64,000 nucleotides of DNA, taken from positions 45,676 to 109,675 of the forward strand of contig RXJQ01000001.1 in the NCBI GenBank assembly GCA_003963115.1, read 5' to 3'. The notes under the pieces are model-generated. The model did not search any database, was not told the origin of the DNA, and saw only the letters and a list, made by a program, of their open reading frames with translations. The stretch is from Burkholderiales bacterium. GTDB taxonomy: Bacteria > Pseudomonadota > Gammaproteobacteria > Burkholderiales > Burkholderiaceae_C. Shown piece by piece: positions 16,967 through 25,156 of this stretch. Each line of letters starts with the position of its first letter. Position 1 is the stretch's first letter. A program made the translations under genes and the position numbers.

Positions 16967-16984
16967 ATATGATGATCGTCATAT
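16967..16984. promoter_or_regulatory. TetR-type operator, copy 3 of 3
   Basis: ATATGATGATCGTCATAT, base-for-base identical to 15489-15506. It lies between the TetR start (16942) and the end of the flavin reductase gene (17038), so its likely target is the TetR gene itself. Confidence 0.75.
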
Positions 16985-17037
16985 TATTGATTGGGGCACC
17001 GCTTGTCAACACCCTGCATCCAGCAGGGCAGAACACA

Positions 17038-17667
17038 TCACTTGGGTCGCATCATCACGAAGCGGGCGTCAGGGACCAGTCCGAAATAGTCACCCGGACC
17101 GCCAGCCCGCAGCACCGGCTGGGCCAAGGCGGTGTCGTATACGCCGTCAACCAAGAGGCTCTTGGCGATGTGCGCGGCCACCACCTGCCCCAGCACCAGC
17201 CAGCTGGGGACGTCGGCGCCATCGATGTCCCTCAACTGCACGATCTGGGTCACGCGGCACTCGAAGTTGACAGGGCTCTCCAGCACACGTGGCGCCGCCA
17301 CCTTGATCGATGCAGCGGACGTGAGGCCGGCCAGCATGAACTCGTCGACATCGGATGGCACCATGGCGCTGCTTGCATTCATGCGTTCAGCCAGAGGCCG
17401 TGTCACCAGGTTCCAGACGAACTCCCCCGTGCGCTCCACATTGCGCAAGGTGTCCTTTCGCGTGACGCTGGAGAAGCCGATGATGGGCGGCACATAGTTG
17501 AAGCCATTGAAGAAGCTGTAGGGCGCGAGGTTGTGGTGACCTTCGCCGTCGTGCGTTGAAATCCAGCCTATCGGCCGAGGACCCACGATGGCATTGAAGG
17601 GGTCATGCGGCAGGCCATGGCCCTGCGCGGGTTCGTAGACATGGCGGTCTTCATCATGCGAACTCAT
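17038..17667 (-). CDS. Flavin reductase family protein (FMN-binding split barrel)
   Basis: 209 residues with the flavin-reductase-like pattern IVGPRPIGWISTHDG, NLAPYSFFNGFNYVPPIIGFSS and the later ECRVTQIVQL strand. Members use FMN and supply reduced flavin or act as oxidoreductases. It lies 35 bases behind the PhlG-like hydrolase gene on the same strand and is probably co-transcribed with it, which suggests a joint role in breakdown of an aromatic or acyl-ketone compound (inference). Confidence 0.87.
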   Translation of the reverse strand: MSSHDEDRHVYEPAQGHGLPHDPFNAIVGPRPIGWISTHDGEGHHNLAPYSFFNGFNYVPPIIGFSSVTRKDTLRNVERTGEFVWNLVTRPLAERMNASSAMVPSDVDEFMLAGLTSAASIKVAAPRVLESPVNFECRVTQIVQLRDIDGADVPSWLVLGQVVAAHIAKSLLVDGVYDTALAQPVLRAGGPGDYFGLVPDARFVMMRPK

Positions 17668-17701
17668 CAGCCACCTCCATCGGGCATGTTCATCAACTGC
17701 G

Positions 17702-18481
17702 TCACGCCAGCATACTGCGTTCGAGTGGGTTCATGTCCGCATAAAGGCTTGGCAGAAAGCGCGCAAGGTGGTTCATTTCCTCGCCGCAGTGCTGCAGCAG
17801 GTCGAGCGCCATGCGGTCGCTGACGATCAGGCGCCGCACCAGCCTGCTGTTGAGCACGCCATGCAAGGCTTGGTCGACCAGGGCATGGTGGTGCCGGATC
17901 TCGCCCAGCCAGAAGGCACTGCGCATTTGCGATCCCTTCGCTGTGGGCAACACGTAGTGCACCAGGCAACCCCCTTCGCCGCGCATCAGCCAGTCGGACG
18001 TATAGGCGCAGATGGCGGTGGCGTGCCGTGCATCCAGCTGATTGAGCCCAAAGAGGCTGGGTGGTACGAAGGCGATGGCCAGCCGCTTGAGCGACGCGCC
18101 GATGTACTCGTCCACATAGGACACATTGCCGATGTACTTGCCGCGATCATCGATCACATGGCTGCGGTCTTCCTTGACCACGGATCTGACATGCGCGGTG
18201 GGGTGCCAAAGCGCATAGCGCTCGGTGAAGGGCAGATGCCAGCCAAACCACCAATCGATCATGGCTGGTGTCACGCCCGGCATGTCGGTGACGCAGGTGA
18301 TTCGCACGCGCCCCTGCGGATCCCGACACACGCCATTGGCAGGGGCTTGCGCGCCGCCCAGGACTTTCTGCGCATCCTGTACAGGCTCAAAGCTGGCAGA
18401 CCTGACGCCTTGGTTCACGGCCAGCAAGACAGGCTCGGGCGCAGGCTGCAGGGGCAGCTTGTATCGGGCAAGTGTGGACAT
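17702..18481 (-). CDS. DAPG hydrolase (PhlG)-like C-C bond hydrolase
   Basis: 259-residue protein resembling 2,4-diacetylphloroglucinol hydrolase PhlG. The four PhlG zinc ligands (His129, Glu160, His270, Glu274) have candidates here at His93 (LWHP), Glu125 (YVDEYIG), His231 and Glu235 (HCGEE), with spacings of 32, 106 and 4 against 31, 110 and 4. WWFGWHLPF and SYVDEY also match the family pattern. The start is set at ATG 18481; the reading frame extends upstream through the operators. Control is probably by the divergent TetR protein at 18600. The natural substrate is unknown, since no phloroglucinol biosynthesis genes are near. Confidence 0.8.
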   Translation of the reverse strand: MSTLARYKLPLQPAPEPVLLAVNQGVRSASFEPVQDAQKVLGGAQAPANGVCRDPQGRVRITCVTDMPGVTPAMIDWWFGWHLPFTERYALWHPTAHVRSVVKEDRSHVIDDRGKYIGNVSYVDEYIGASLKRLAIAFVPPSLFGLNQLDARHATAICAYTSDWLMRGEGGCLVHYVLPTAKGSQMRSAFWLGEIRHHHALVDQALHGVLNSRLVRRLIVSDRMALDLLQHCGEEMNHLARFLPSLYADMNPLERSMLA

Positions 18482-18504
18482 GGCGGTTTTGAGCCCATGG
18501 TTAT

Positions 18505-18547
18505 TTGACGATTTCGTCAATTTCTCATATTTTGACGAAATCGTCAA
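18505..18547. promoter_or_regulatory. Tandem pair of perfect TetR operators
   Basis: Two perfect 16-bp palindromes: TTGACGATTTCGTCAA (18505-18520) and TTGACGAAATCGTCAA (18532-18547), centres 27 bases apart. They lie between the PhlG-like gene and the divergent TetR gene, and the second covers the -35 box of the TetR promoter. The layout suggests one regulator controlling both directions. Confidence 0.85.
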
Positions 18548-18559
18548 ATTTGCTTATGC
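18532..18559 (+). promoter_or_regulatory. Promoter of the divergent TetR gene
   Basis: TTGACG (18532-18537) and TATGCT (18554-18559) with a 16-base spacer. The -35 box is the left edge of the second operator, so occupancy would block it. Confidence 0.6.
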
Positions 18560-18599
18560 TGTGCCTTCGTCAGCTGTACCCGTTGCCCTCACAAGCCCC

Positions 18600-19241
18600 A
18601 TGCCCGCACCCGCACCCGCGTCCACGGCACCCGCCGAGCAAGGTAAAAGAGCCCGAACCCGCCAACAGTTGCTGGATGCCGCCATGGGCTTGATGGCCAC
18701 GCGTGGCTTGCAGGAGGTCTCCATCCTGGAACTGGCCCAGGCGGCCGGCGTGTCCAACGGCACCTTCTACAACCACTTCGACAGCCGTGAAGCCTTGCTG
18801 GAAGCCGTGGCCTTGCGCATGGCCGAGGGCCTGGCCACCGACTTGCGCCCCCTGTTCTCGCGCACCCCTGACCCGGCCGCACGCGTGGCACTGGCCACGG
18901 GCCGCTTCATGGGCAAGGTACTGGCCGACGCGGACTTCGGCTGGGCCTTGCTGCGGCTGATCGGCACCCACCACCAGATGAGCAGCCTGATCAGCCAGTA
19001 CATCCTGACGGACTTGCGTGAAGGCGAACGCCTGGGTCGCTTTCGCTATGCATCCGAAGCTGCTGCGCTGGACCTGCTGCTGGGTACCTTGTTGGCCGGC
19101 ATGCGCAGCGTATTGGAGAAGCGCGCCGGGCCAGCCCACTTCGCCCACATCGCCGAGATCACCCTGTGCGGCCTGGGCATGAAGGCGGCAGAGGCACGCA
19201 AGCTGTCGAAACTGGCATTGCCCGTTGAAGTGGTGAAGTGA
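18600..19241 (+). CDS. TetR family regulator of the PhlG-like operon
   Basis: 213 residues. A TetR helix-turn-helix occupies about residues 15-65 (RTRQQLLDAAMGLMATRG, VSNGTFYNHFDSREALLEAV), followed by a helical ligand domain. ATG 18600 gives a normal N-terminus, although no strong Shine-Dalgarno sequence is seen; an in-frame GTG at 18561 would add 13 residues. The tandem perfect palindromes immediately upstream are the likely binding sites for both autoregulation and the divergent hydrolase/reductase operon. Confidence 0.88.
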   Translation: MPAPAPASTAPAEQGKRARTRQQLLDAAMGLMATRGLQEVSILELAQAAGVSNGTFYNHFDSREALLEAVALRMAEGLATDLRPLFSRTPDPAARVALATGRFMGKVLADADFGWALLRLIGTHHQMSSLISQYILTDLREGERLGRFRYASEAAALDLLLGTLLAGMRSVLEKRAGPAHFAHIAEITLCGLGMKAAEARKLSKLALPVEVVK

Positions 19242-19261
19242 ACGGCTGCCAGCCCGTTCAC
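19238..19261. terminator. Hairpin between convergent genes (possible bidirectional terminator)
   Basis: Perfect 8-bp stem GTGAACGG/CCGTTCAC with an 8-base loop, spanning the TetR stop codon and ending before the convergent SDR stop at 19267. There is no T-run, so intrinsic termination is plausible but unproven. Confidence 0.45.
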
Positions 19262-19266
19262 GGCAC

Positions 19267-20109
19267 TCACCCGCGCTGAGACAACCTGTCGAGCTGAAAG
19301 CGTCGGCTCAGGATGCCGTCCAGCAGCCGGGTCGGCAACATCTGCTTCATCCAGGGCAGCAGCCGGCTCTTTTCACCCAGCCTGATCAGCGCGGGGCAAT
19401 CCGGCTGATCCAGCTTCTCGACCAGCAGACGTGCAAAGGTGTCGGCCGGCATCGCCTTGGACTGGCTTTCATTGGCACGCGCGAGCACACCCTCCTTGAT
19501 GGCCTGATAAGGCGAGTCAGCCTGCAGGTTGACTTGGTTGGCCGCGTTGCTGCCAAACGAGGACTGGATGCCGCCAGGCTGCACGGTCACCACACGGACG
19601 CCCAAGGGTTTGAGCTCCATGCGCAAGGCATCGGATGCGGCATTGAAAGCCGCCTTGCTCGCGCAGTAGGGACCGGCAAACGGCGTGGTCATCACGCCCG
19701 ACACGCTGCTGATGTTCACGACCGTGCCACGACGATGCCGGATCATGTCCGGCACCACGGCACGCACCAGGGCCATGGGCGCAAAGAGGTTCACATCGAA
19801 CTGCTTTTGCCACTCGCTGTCGGGCACATCCAGCATGGGCCCCATGGCACCGTAGCCTGCGTTGTTGATCAGGGTGCTCACGCTCAGACCTTCTTGTCTG
19901 AGTTCATCCAGCAATCGGCCCACCCCGGACGCGTCCGTCACGTCCAAAGGCCGAGTCATGATGCCCTCGGCCGCCAGCTCGGCCATGGTGTCGACCCGTC
20001 GTGCTGTAGCACACACGTGGTGGCCTCGTTGGTGGAAGGCACGCGCCAGCGCCTGGCCAATGCCCGAACCGCAACCGGTGATCAACACCACGTCCTGAGA
20101 ATGCTTCAT
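19267..20109 (-). CDS. Short-chain dehydrogenase/reductase
   Basis: 280-residue SDR: TGCGSGIG cofactor loop, LINNAGYGAMG, catalytic YCASK (PYCASKAAF) and the classical VVTVQPGG segment. AAGGAG five bases before ATG 20109 fixes the start, although the frame is open for 29 codons upstream. It lies 103 bases downstream of a same-strand LysR gene and converges on the TetR gene. The substrate is not predictable. Confidence 0.88.
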   Translation of the reverse strand: MKHSQDVVLITGCGSGIGQALARAFHQRGHHVCATARRVDTMAELAAEGIMTRPLDVTDASGVGRLLDELRQEGLSVSTLINNAGYGAMGPMLDVPDSEWQKQFDVNLFAPMALVRAVVPDMIRHRRGTVVNISSVSGVMTTPFAGPYCASKAAFNAASDALRMELKPLGVRVVTVQPGGIQSSFGSNAANQVNLQADSPYQAIKEGVLARANESQSKAMPADTFARLLVEKLDQPDCPALIRLGEKSRLLPWMKQMLPTRLLDGILSRRFQLDRLSQRG

Positions 20110-20212
20110 GAGGCTCCTTGCCGACCGTTTTGGAGTACAACGCTTGTGGAGCGCCATTGTGCTACCGGGTGCACCTGCCCGCACCCATTCCCGCACGCAT
20201 CAATTGGCATCC

Positions 20213-21112
20213 TCACGACAATGTGCTGGCGCGGTCTCGCAGCAGCTGCCGGGCCCGCTCGGCCACCGGCGACAGGTCCCCATCGCCTTTGAAGATGGCG
20301 ATCACACGGTGCATCACGCCCAGAGGCAAAGGGCGCGTCACCAGGCCATCGGGCAAGGCATGCCGGGGTGTGCTGCTGGGGACCAGGGTCAGCAATTGAG
20401 AGGTGACCACGGCAGCCAGCAGCGGCTCCAAGGTGTTGGCCTCGACCACCACCTTGGGCAGCGGCAGGCCCAGGCTTCGCAAGGTCTGCTCGGTGATCTG
20501 ACGAGCCGCCTCCTGCGGGCCGGGCGCGGCCACATCCCACCCTTGCAGATCGGCTGGCGTCAATGCCTGCGCCTTGCGCCTGGCCAGGGGATGGTGCTTG
20601 CTGAAGGCCACCGAGAAGCCCTCCTTGAACAGCGGCTCGGCGTGGATGCCACCGGGCAACTGGGGTGGCATCGGGCCCACCGCCAAAGCCAGCTCCTGCC
20701 GATTCAAGGCGTCGAACAGGGCATCGCCAAAGGCGGTCGTGAGTTTGAGGACGGCGGCCGGGCGCTCCGTTTGCAGGCGTGGAAACAGCGCGCCCAGCAC
20801 GAAGTGCGATGTGGCTGGTGTCATGCCCAACCTCAAGAGGCCGGCGTGCCCATCGCCGATGTCGCGCGCGGCCTGCAGCCCTTCCTCCAGATGCCCTGCG
20901 GCCGTGCTCGCCCGCGCATGGAAGGCCTGGCCGGCATCCGTCAACGTCACGCCCCGGGTGGTGCGTGCCAACAGGGGCGTGCCGGCTTGGCGTTCAAGCC
21001 GCGCCATGGCCTTGCTGAGCGCAGGCTGGCTCAAACCCAGGCTCTCGGCCGCACGCCCCATGCCGCCCAGCCGGGCCACCTCCAGAAAGTACCGCACATC
21101 GAGCGCCAGCAT
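20213..21112 (-). CDS. LysR family transcriptional regulator
   Basis: 299 residues: N-terminal winged helix (LDVRYFLEVARLGGMGRAAESLGLSQPALSKAMARLE in the first ~45 residues) and a LysR substrate-binding domain (LLRLGMTPATSHFVLGAL onward). It is divergent from the Mpo1-like gene at 21233 with a 120-base gap and upstream of an SDR on its own strand; either could be the target. The effector is unknown. Confidence 0.9.
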   Translation of the reverse strand: MLALDVRYFLEVARLGGMGRAAESLGLSQPALSKAMARLERQAGTPLLARTTRGVTLTDAGQAFHARASTAAGHLEEGLQAARDIGDGHAGLLRLGMTPATSHFVLGALFPRLQTERPAAVLKLTTAFGDALFDALNRQELALAVGPMPPQLPGGIHAEPLFKEGFSVAFSKHHPLARRKAQALTPADLQGWDVAAPGPQEAARQITEQTLRSLGLPLPKVVVEANTLEPLLAAVVTSQLLTLVPSSTPRHALPDGLVTRPLPLGVMHRVIAIFKGDGDLSPVAERARQLLRDRASTLS

Positions 21113-21232
21113 GACATTCCCAGAAGTTATGACAAACAGTCTTGGATGTTATTTGACTTCATGATCAAAAAACGGGATGCTGAGGCGTGCCTGCCAAACC
21201 ACACAGTTCAGGCCAGAGACCAGGAGACGCCC

Positions 21233-21547
21233 ATGGACCAGACCTACCGCTCCTTCAAGGAGTTCTATCCCTTCTACCTGTCCCAGCACAAGGACCCCGT
21301 CTGCCGTGCGCTGCATGTGGTGGGCAGCCTGCTGAGCCTGGCCTGCCTGACATGGGGCATCGGCACCGGACATTGGGGCGCCATCCTCGTCGCGCTGGTT
21401 GTGGGTTATGCGTTTGCCTGGGTCGGCCACTTCGTGTTCGAGAAGAACAAGCCCGCCACCTTCCAGTACCCGCTCTACAGCTTCATGGGGGACTGGGTGA
21501 TGCTGTGGGAAACGCTCTCTGGCAAAAGTCACCCTCAAAAAGTCTGA
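21233..21547 (+). CDS. Mpo1-like (DUF962) membrane protein
   Basis: 104 residues, about two transmembrane helices. It carries the DUF962 pattern FKEFYPFYLSQHKDPVCRALHVVGS, WVGHFVFEKNKPATF and YPLYSFMGDW. Yeast Mpo1 of this family is a 2-hydroxy-fatty-acid dioxygenase with iron-binding His residues; the conserved HKD, LHVVG and VGHFVFE positions are present here. AGGAG seven bases before ATG 21233 fixes the start within a much longer open frame. Confidence 0.85.
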   Translation: MDQTYRSFKEFYPFYLSQHKDPVCRALHVVGSLLSLACLTWGIGTGHWGAILVALVVGYAFAWVGHFVFEKNKPATFQYPLYSFMGDWVMLWETLSGKSHPQKV

Positions 21548-21600
21548 GACGCGGATGATGCTTGGCCCATGCGCCATCTTCCGAAAAGCGATGACAATCT

Positions 21601-22365
21601 GTGGCATCGACAAGCTCGTTCAGCGCTTTCAACATGCCACTGCTTGATGTCAACACACTGCGAACCTACTGGTCACCGTCCTACCTCAGCGCGAATGCGT
21701 TTGTCCTGCTGAACCTGTTGGGGGCCTTGCTGCTGGGCATGCTGGTCGGCTATGAACGGGCCTTCCGAGGCCGGGCCGCTGGCGCACGCACCTATGGCCT
21801 GGTCTGCATGACCTCTGCGGGCTTGACCGTGCTGGTTGGGTTGCCAAGCTACTGGTACGGAGGACACGCCACGGTGACAGGGGGTGATCCGACCAGGGTC
21901 ATACAAGGGATCATCACAGGCATCGGATTTCTGGGTGCAGGCGTGATCATGCGGGATGGTCTGCATGTGTCTGGCTTGACAACCGCCGCATCGATATGGA
22001 CGGCCTCGGCCATTGGCATCCTGGTTGGCGTAGGCTTTTATGGCGCGGCCATCATGCTGACCCTCATGTCCGTGCTCTCCATGGAGTGGGTGCGGCGGCT
22101 GGAGCAATGGCTACCTGCTCGCTCCACGCTCAGGGTCGAACTGACGTTTGAGGCGGGTCAGGTGCCGGAGCAGGGCACCCTGTATGCCGTATTCGAAAAG
22201 CAAGGTTGTACAGTCGCCTCCGAGACCCTGTGCCTCAGCCAGGTGAATGGCCAGCGCACATGGCATTTCAATGTGCTGGGCAGTGCAGCGTCCACCCCTG
22301 AACTGGCTTGCGCCCTTTCCCATCTGGACGGCCTGCTGGGGTTCAACCTGACGTCCAACAAATAG
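21601..22365 (+). CDS. MgtC/SapB family membrane protein
   Basis: The N-terminal four to five helices carry MgtC hallmarks: GALLLGMLVGYERAFRGRAAGARTYGLVCM, then VIQGIITGIGFLGAGVIMRDG and LTTAASIWTASAIGILVGVGFY. A ~85-residue soluble C-terminal domain follows. MgtC proteins modulate Mg2+ homeostasis and F-ATPase activity in pathogens; SapB-type homologues are less defined. The start is uncertain: GTG 21601 or ATG 21634, neither with a good Shine-Dalgarno sequence. Confidence 0.87.
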   Translation: MASTSSFSAFNMPLLDVNTLRTYWSPSYLSANAFVLLNLLGALLLGMLVGYERAFRGRAAGARTYGLVCMTSAGLTVLVGLPSYWYGGHATVTGGDPTRVIQGIITGIGFLGAGVIMRDGLHVSGLTTAASIWTASAIGILVGVGFYGAAIMLTLMSVLSMEWVRRLEQWLPARSTLRVELTFEAGQVPEQGTLYAVFEKQGCTVASETLCLSQVNGQRTWHFNVLGSAASTPELACALSHLDGLLGFNLTSNK

Positions 22366-22400
22366 CGGGGCCGCCTCGCATCAATCCGGAAGGAGTGCTC

Positions 22401-23180
22401 ATGGGTGACGTACTGTTGGCAGCCATCGTCTTGGCCATCATCGTGCTCGTACTGGGTTTGCGCATTGCCAACCAGTACCAGCGCGCGGTGATCTTTCGTC
22501 TGGGCAAGCTGCACGGGCTGCGAGGCCCAGGGCTCTTCTGGATCATTCCGGCGATTGAATGGCTGCAAACGGTCGACATCCGCACCATCACGGCCTCTGT
22601 GGATCAACAGGAGACGATCACCAAAGACAATGTGCCGGTCAAGGTCACGGCCGTGATCTGGTATGCCATCACGGACCCGGTGAGATCGGTGGTGGAAGTG
22701 CGGGATGTGGATGGCGCCGTCATCCAGGTTGCGCTGACCACACTGCGCAACATCATCGGCCGCCATTCGCTGGACGATGTGCTCAAGGATCAGGAACGCC
22801 TGGGCGCCGACATGCGCCAGGCCATCGACTCCGCCACGGAACCATGGGGCGTCAAGGTCACACGCGTTGAAATGCGCAATGTGGAGATCCCCGAGTCCAT
22901 GCAAAGGGCCATGGCGCAAGAAGCCGAAGCGCTGAGAGAGAAGCGCGCTCGCCTCATCAAGGCTGAAGCGGAGCTGGAGGCGTCTCAAAAACTCAAGGAA
23001 GCGGCCGGGCTCATCATGGAGAACCCCGCAGGCCTTGAGCTGCGCCGCATGCAGATGATCACGGAAGTGGGGGCGGAGCAGAACACCACCACCATCGTCA
23101 TGATGCCCAGTGAATTCGTCTCGATGGCCAGAAGCATTGCAGACTGGGCCAACAGAGGTGACAAAGGCAGCCCAAGATAA
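22401..23180 (+). CDS. Slipin (SPFH/stomatin family) membrane scaffold
   Basis: 259 residues: an N-terminal membrane helix (LLAAIVLAIIVLVLGL), an SPFH/band-7 domain beginning NQYQRAVIFRLGKL, and the eukaryotic-stomatin-like segments VDQQETITKDNVPVKV and ALTTLRNIIG. A charged coiled coil (EAEALREKRARLIKAEAELEA in pieces) precedes the C-terminus. Slipins organise membrane microdomains and usually pair with an NfeD-like protease; no NfeD gene is adjacent here. GGAAGGAG before ATG 22401 fixes the start. Confidence 0.9.
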   Translation: MGDVLLAAIVLAIIVLVLGLRIANQYQRAVIFRLGKLHGLRGPGLFWIIPAIEWLQTVDIRTITASVDQQETITKDNVPVKVTAVIWYAITDPVRSVVEVRDVDGAVIQVALTTLRNIIGRHSLDDVLKDQERLGADMRQAIDSATEPWGVKVTRVEMRNVEIPESMQRAMAQEAEALREKRARLIKAEAELEASQKLKEAAGLIMENPAGLELRRMQMITEVGAEQNTTTIVMMPSEFVSMARSIADWANRGDKGSPR

Positions 23181-23210
23181 GCCGGAACAGGGCCGCTGTA
23201 CCGCCATGCC

Positions 23211-24431
23211 ATGGACGCCTTGATCACCGCCTCCGCACGGGCCCTGGCCACTGGTGATGCGCTGGGCGCACTCAAGCACGTCGCGCTGCGCGACGACCCA
23301 CCCGCCTTGGCCCTGCGCGGCATCGCCATGGCCCAACTGGGCGAATACCCGCGAGCCCGCGAGTTGCTGCGCCAGGCGGCCAAAGGTTTCGGGGCTCATG
23401 AAGCCCTGGCCCATGCGCGCTGCGTGGTGGCTGAAGCCGAGGTGGCCCTGGCGATGCGGGACCTGGGCGACACACCGCCCCTGTTGACCACGGCCATCCA
23501 CACGCTGGAGGCACGCGGTGACCACGCCAATGCAACCCAGGCGCGCCTGATCGCGCTGCGCCGGCTGGTGCTGCTGGGCCGGCTTGAGGAGGCCGCGGCC
23601 GAGCTGTCGCAGCTGGATGAACGCGCCCTGCCGCCCGCCCTGCACGCCGTGAGCGAGCTGGCCAGAGCCGAGATCGCCCTGCGCTCCCTGGACTCGACCA
23701 CGGCCCAGGTCGCGCTCGTGCGGGCCAGCATGGCCGCCGAGCGTGCACGGGTGCCGGCACTCCAGGCCGAGGTGGCGGAAGCCCAGGCCTGGCTGCAACG
23801 GCCTGCGGCCCGCTGCCTCAGCGCCAACGAAACCAAGGTGCTGCGCATTGGTGAAGTGGAAACGCTCCTGCAATCTGGTGCACTGGTGCTGGACGCCTGC
23901 CGACACGGCCTGCGTGTCGGCCCAAGCTGGTTGCCTCTCGCCAGCCGCCCCGTGCTCTTCGAGCTGGCTTATGAGTTGGCCAAAGCCTGGCCCGGCGGGG
24001 CCGACCGGCAGGCGCTGATCGCCCAGGTCTTTCGCACACGGCACCCCGATGAAACACACCGGGCCCGCCTGCGCGTGGAGATCGGGCGCCTGCGCGCGCT
24101 CATCGCGGACATGGCCCGGATCGAGGCCACGCCAAAGGGCTTCATGCTCCAGCCCACGGTGTCCCAGCAGGTGCTGGTGCTGGCCCCGCCTGTCGATGGC
24201 GACCAGGCCTCGCTGCTGGCTTTGCTTTCTGACGGTGCACCGTGGTCCACCTCCGCCCTGGCGCTCGCCCTGGGCACCAGCCAGCGCAGCGTCCAGCGGG
24301 CCTTGGCCGATCTGGAGGCCGCAGGCCGGGTGCGCTCGATTGGCCTGGCTCGTGCACGTCGCTGGCTGTCGCCACCCATGACGGGATTCACGACGATCTT
24401 GTTACTCCCCACTGCGCTGCCTTCTGCGTAA
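23211..24431 (+). CDS. TPR/winged-helix regulatory protein
   Basis: 406 residues with three parts. Residues ~1-200 are Ala-rich helical pairs of TPR type. Residues ~220-310 (LRVGPSWLPLASRPVLFELAYELAKAW, THRARLRVEIGRLRALI) look like an OmpR/PhoB-type winged helix. Residues ~345-385 (STSALALALGTSQRSVQRALADLEAAGRVRS) form a second HTH. It probably controls the propeller and DUF899 genes downstream; the 40-base inverted-repeat region between them (24433-24472) is a candidate site. No characterised homologue comes to mind. Confidence is high for a gene and moderate for a regulatory role. Confidence 0.8.
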   Translation: MDALITASARALATGDALGALKHVALRDDPPALALRGIAMAQLGEYPRARELLRQAAKGFGAHEALAHARCVVAEAEVALAMRDLGDTPPLLTTAIHTLEARGDHANATQARLIALRRLVLLGRLEEAAAELSQLDERALPPALHAVSELARAEIALRSLDSTTAQVALVRASMAAERARVPALQAEVAEAQAWLQRPAARCLSANETKVLRIGEVETLLQSGALVLDACRHGLRVGPSWLPLASRPVLFELAYELAKAWPGGADRQALIAQVFRTRHPDETHRARLRVEIGRLRALIADMARIEATPKGFMLQPTVSQQVLVLAPPVDGDQASLLALLSDGAPWSTSALALALGTSQRSVQRALADLEAAGRVRSIGLARARRWLSPPMTGFTTILLLPTALPSA

Positions 24432-24432
24432 A

Positions 24433-24472
24433 GTGTCCTCACGGCGCCACCACGGCGCTCTCACGAGGACAC
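24433..24472 (+). promoter_or_regulatory. Inverted repeat enclosing the ribosome binding site of the propeller gene
   Basis: GTGTCCTC (24433-24440) pairs perfectly with GAGGACAC (24465-24472). The right arm contains the GAGG ribosome binding site of the ATG at 24477. The interior holds a direct repeat ACGGCGCC/ACGGCGCT. It could be an operator for the upstream regulator or an RNA hairpin hiding the ribosome site. Confidence 0.5.
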
Positions 24473-24476
24473 AGAC

Positions 24477-25133
24477 ATGCCCACCCAACCCTTTACCCAG
24501 GAAGCCGAGATCGTGCGCGAGTACGGTCCCTTCCCCAACACACAGAACGTCGCCGGTGTCACCCATGACGGCCAACACGTCTGGGCCGCCACGGGTGCCA
24601 GGCTCGTCGCCTTCGATCCCGCCAGCGGCGAGACCACCCGCCAGATCGACTGCGCCTGCAACGCCGGCACCGCCTTCGACGGCACCCACCTCTACCAGAT
24701 CGCCGAAACCCGCATCGACAAGATCGACCCGGCCACGGGGCAGATCGTGGCCTCCATCCCGGCACCCGGCCAAGGTGGCGACTCCGGCCTGACCTGGGCC
24801 GAAGGCAGTCTGTGGGTGGGTCAGTACCGCAACCGCAAGATTCACCAGATCGACCCCGCCACCGGCGCCATCCAGCGCACGATCGAATCCAACCGCTTCG
24901 TCACCGGCGTGACCTGGGTCGATGGTGAACTGTGGCACGGCACCTGGGAGGACGAGCAAAGCGAGTTGCGCCGCATCGATCCTCAAAGCGGCCAGGTGCT
25001 GGCACAACTCACGATGCCACCCCACACCATTGTCAGCGGCCTGGAGTCCGATGGCGATGGCCTCTTCTATTGCGGTGGCGGCACCAGCGGCAAGGTACGT
25101 GCCGTGCGCCGACCTTCATCCCGCAAGTCCTGA
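24477..25133 (+). CDS. Beta-propeller (Vgb/glutamine-cyclotransferase-like) protein
   Basis: 218 residues built from repeated ~40-residue units ending in xIDPATGxx (FDPASGETTRQI, KIDPATGQIVASI, QIDPATGAIQRTI, RIDPQSGQVLAQL), i.e. propeller blades, with GLTWAEGSLWVGQYRNRKI-type turns. No signal peptide, so probably cytoplasmic. The catalytic residues of true glutaminyl cyclotransferases cannot be confirmed. It lies between the TPR/HTH regulator and the DUF899 gene, with a 24-base gap to the latter. Confidence 0.82.
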   Translation: MPTQPFTQEAEIVREYGPFPNTQNVAGVTHDGQHVWAATGARLVAFDPASGETTRQIDCACNAGTAFDGTHLYQIAETRIDKIDPATGQIVASIPAPGQGGDSGLTWAEGSLWVGQYRNRKIHQIDPATGAIQRTIESNRFVTGVTWVDGELWHGTWEDEQSELRRIDPQSGQVLAQLTMPPHTIVSGLESDGDGLFYCGGGTSGKVRAVRRPSSRKS

Positions 25134-25156
25134 CATCAACTGAAAAGGAGCCTGAT

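Noticed and set aside
18225..18599. N-terminal extension of the TetR gene through the operator region
   Set aside because: It would run through the operators and antisense to the PhlG-like gene; TetR homology starts after ATG 18600.
20108..21232. Extension of the Mpo1-like frame opposite the LysR gene
   Set aside because: This is the antisense of a clear LysR gene; AGGAG before ATG 21233 marks the true start.
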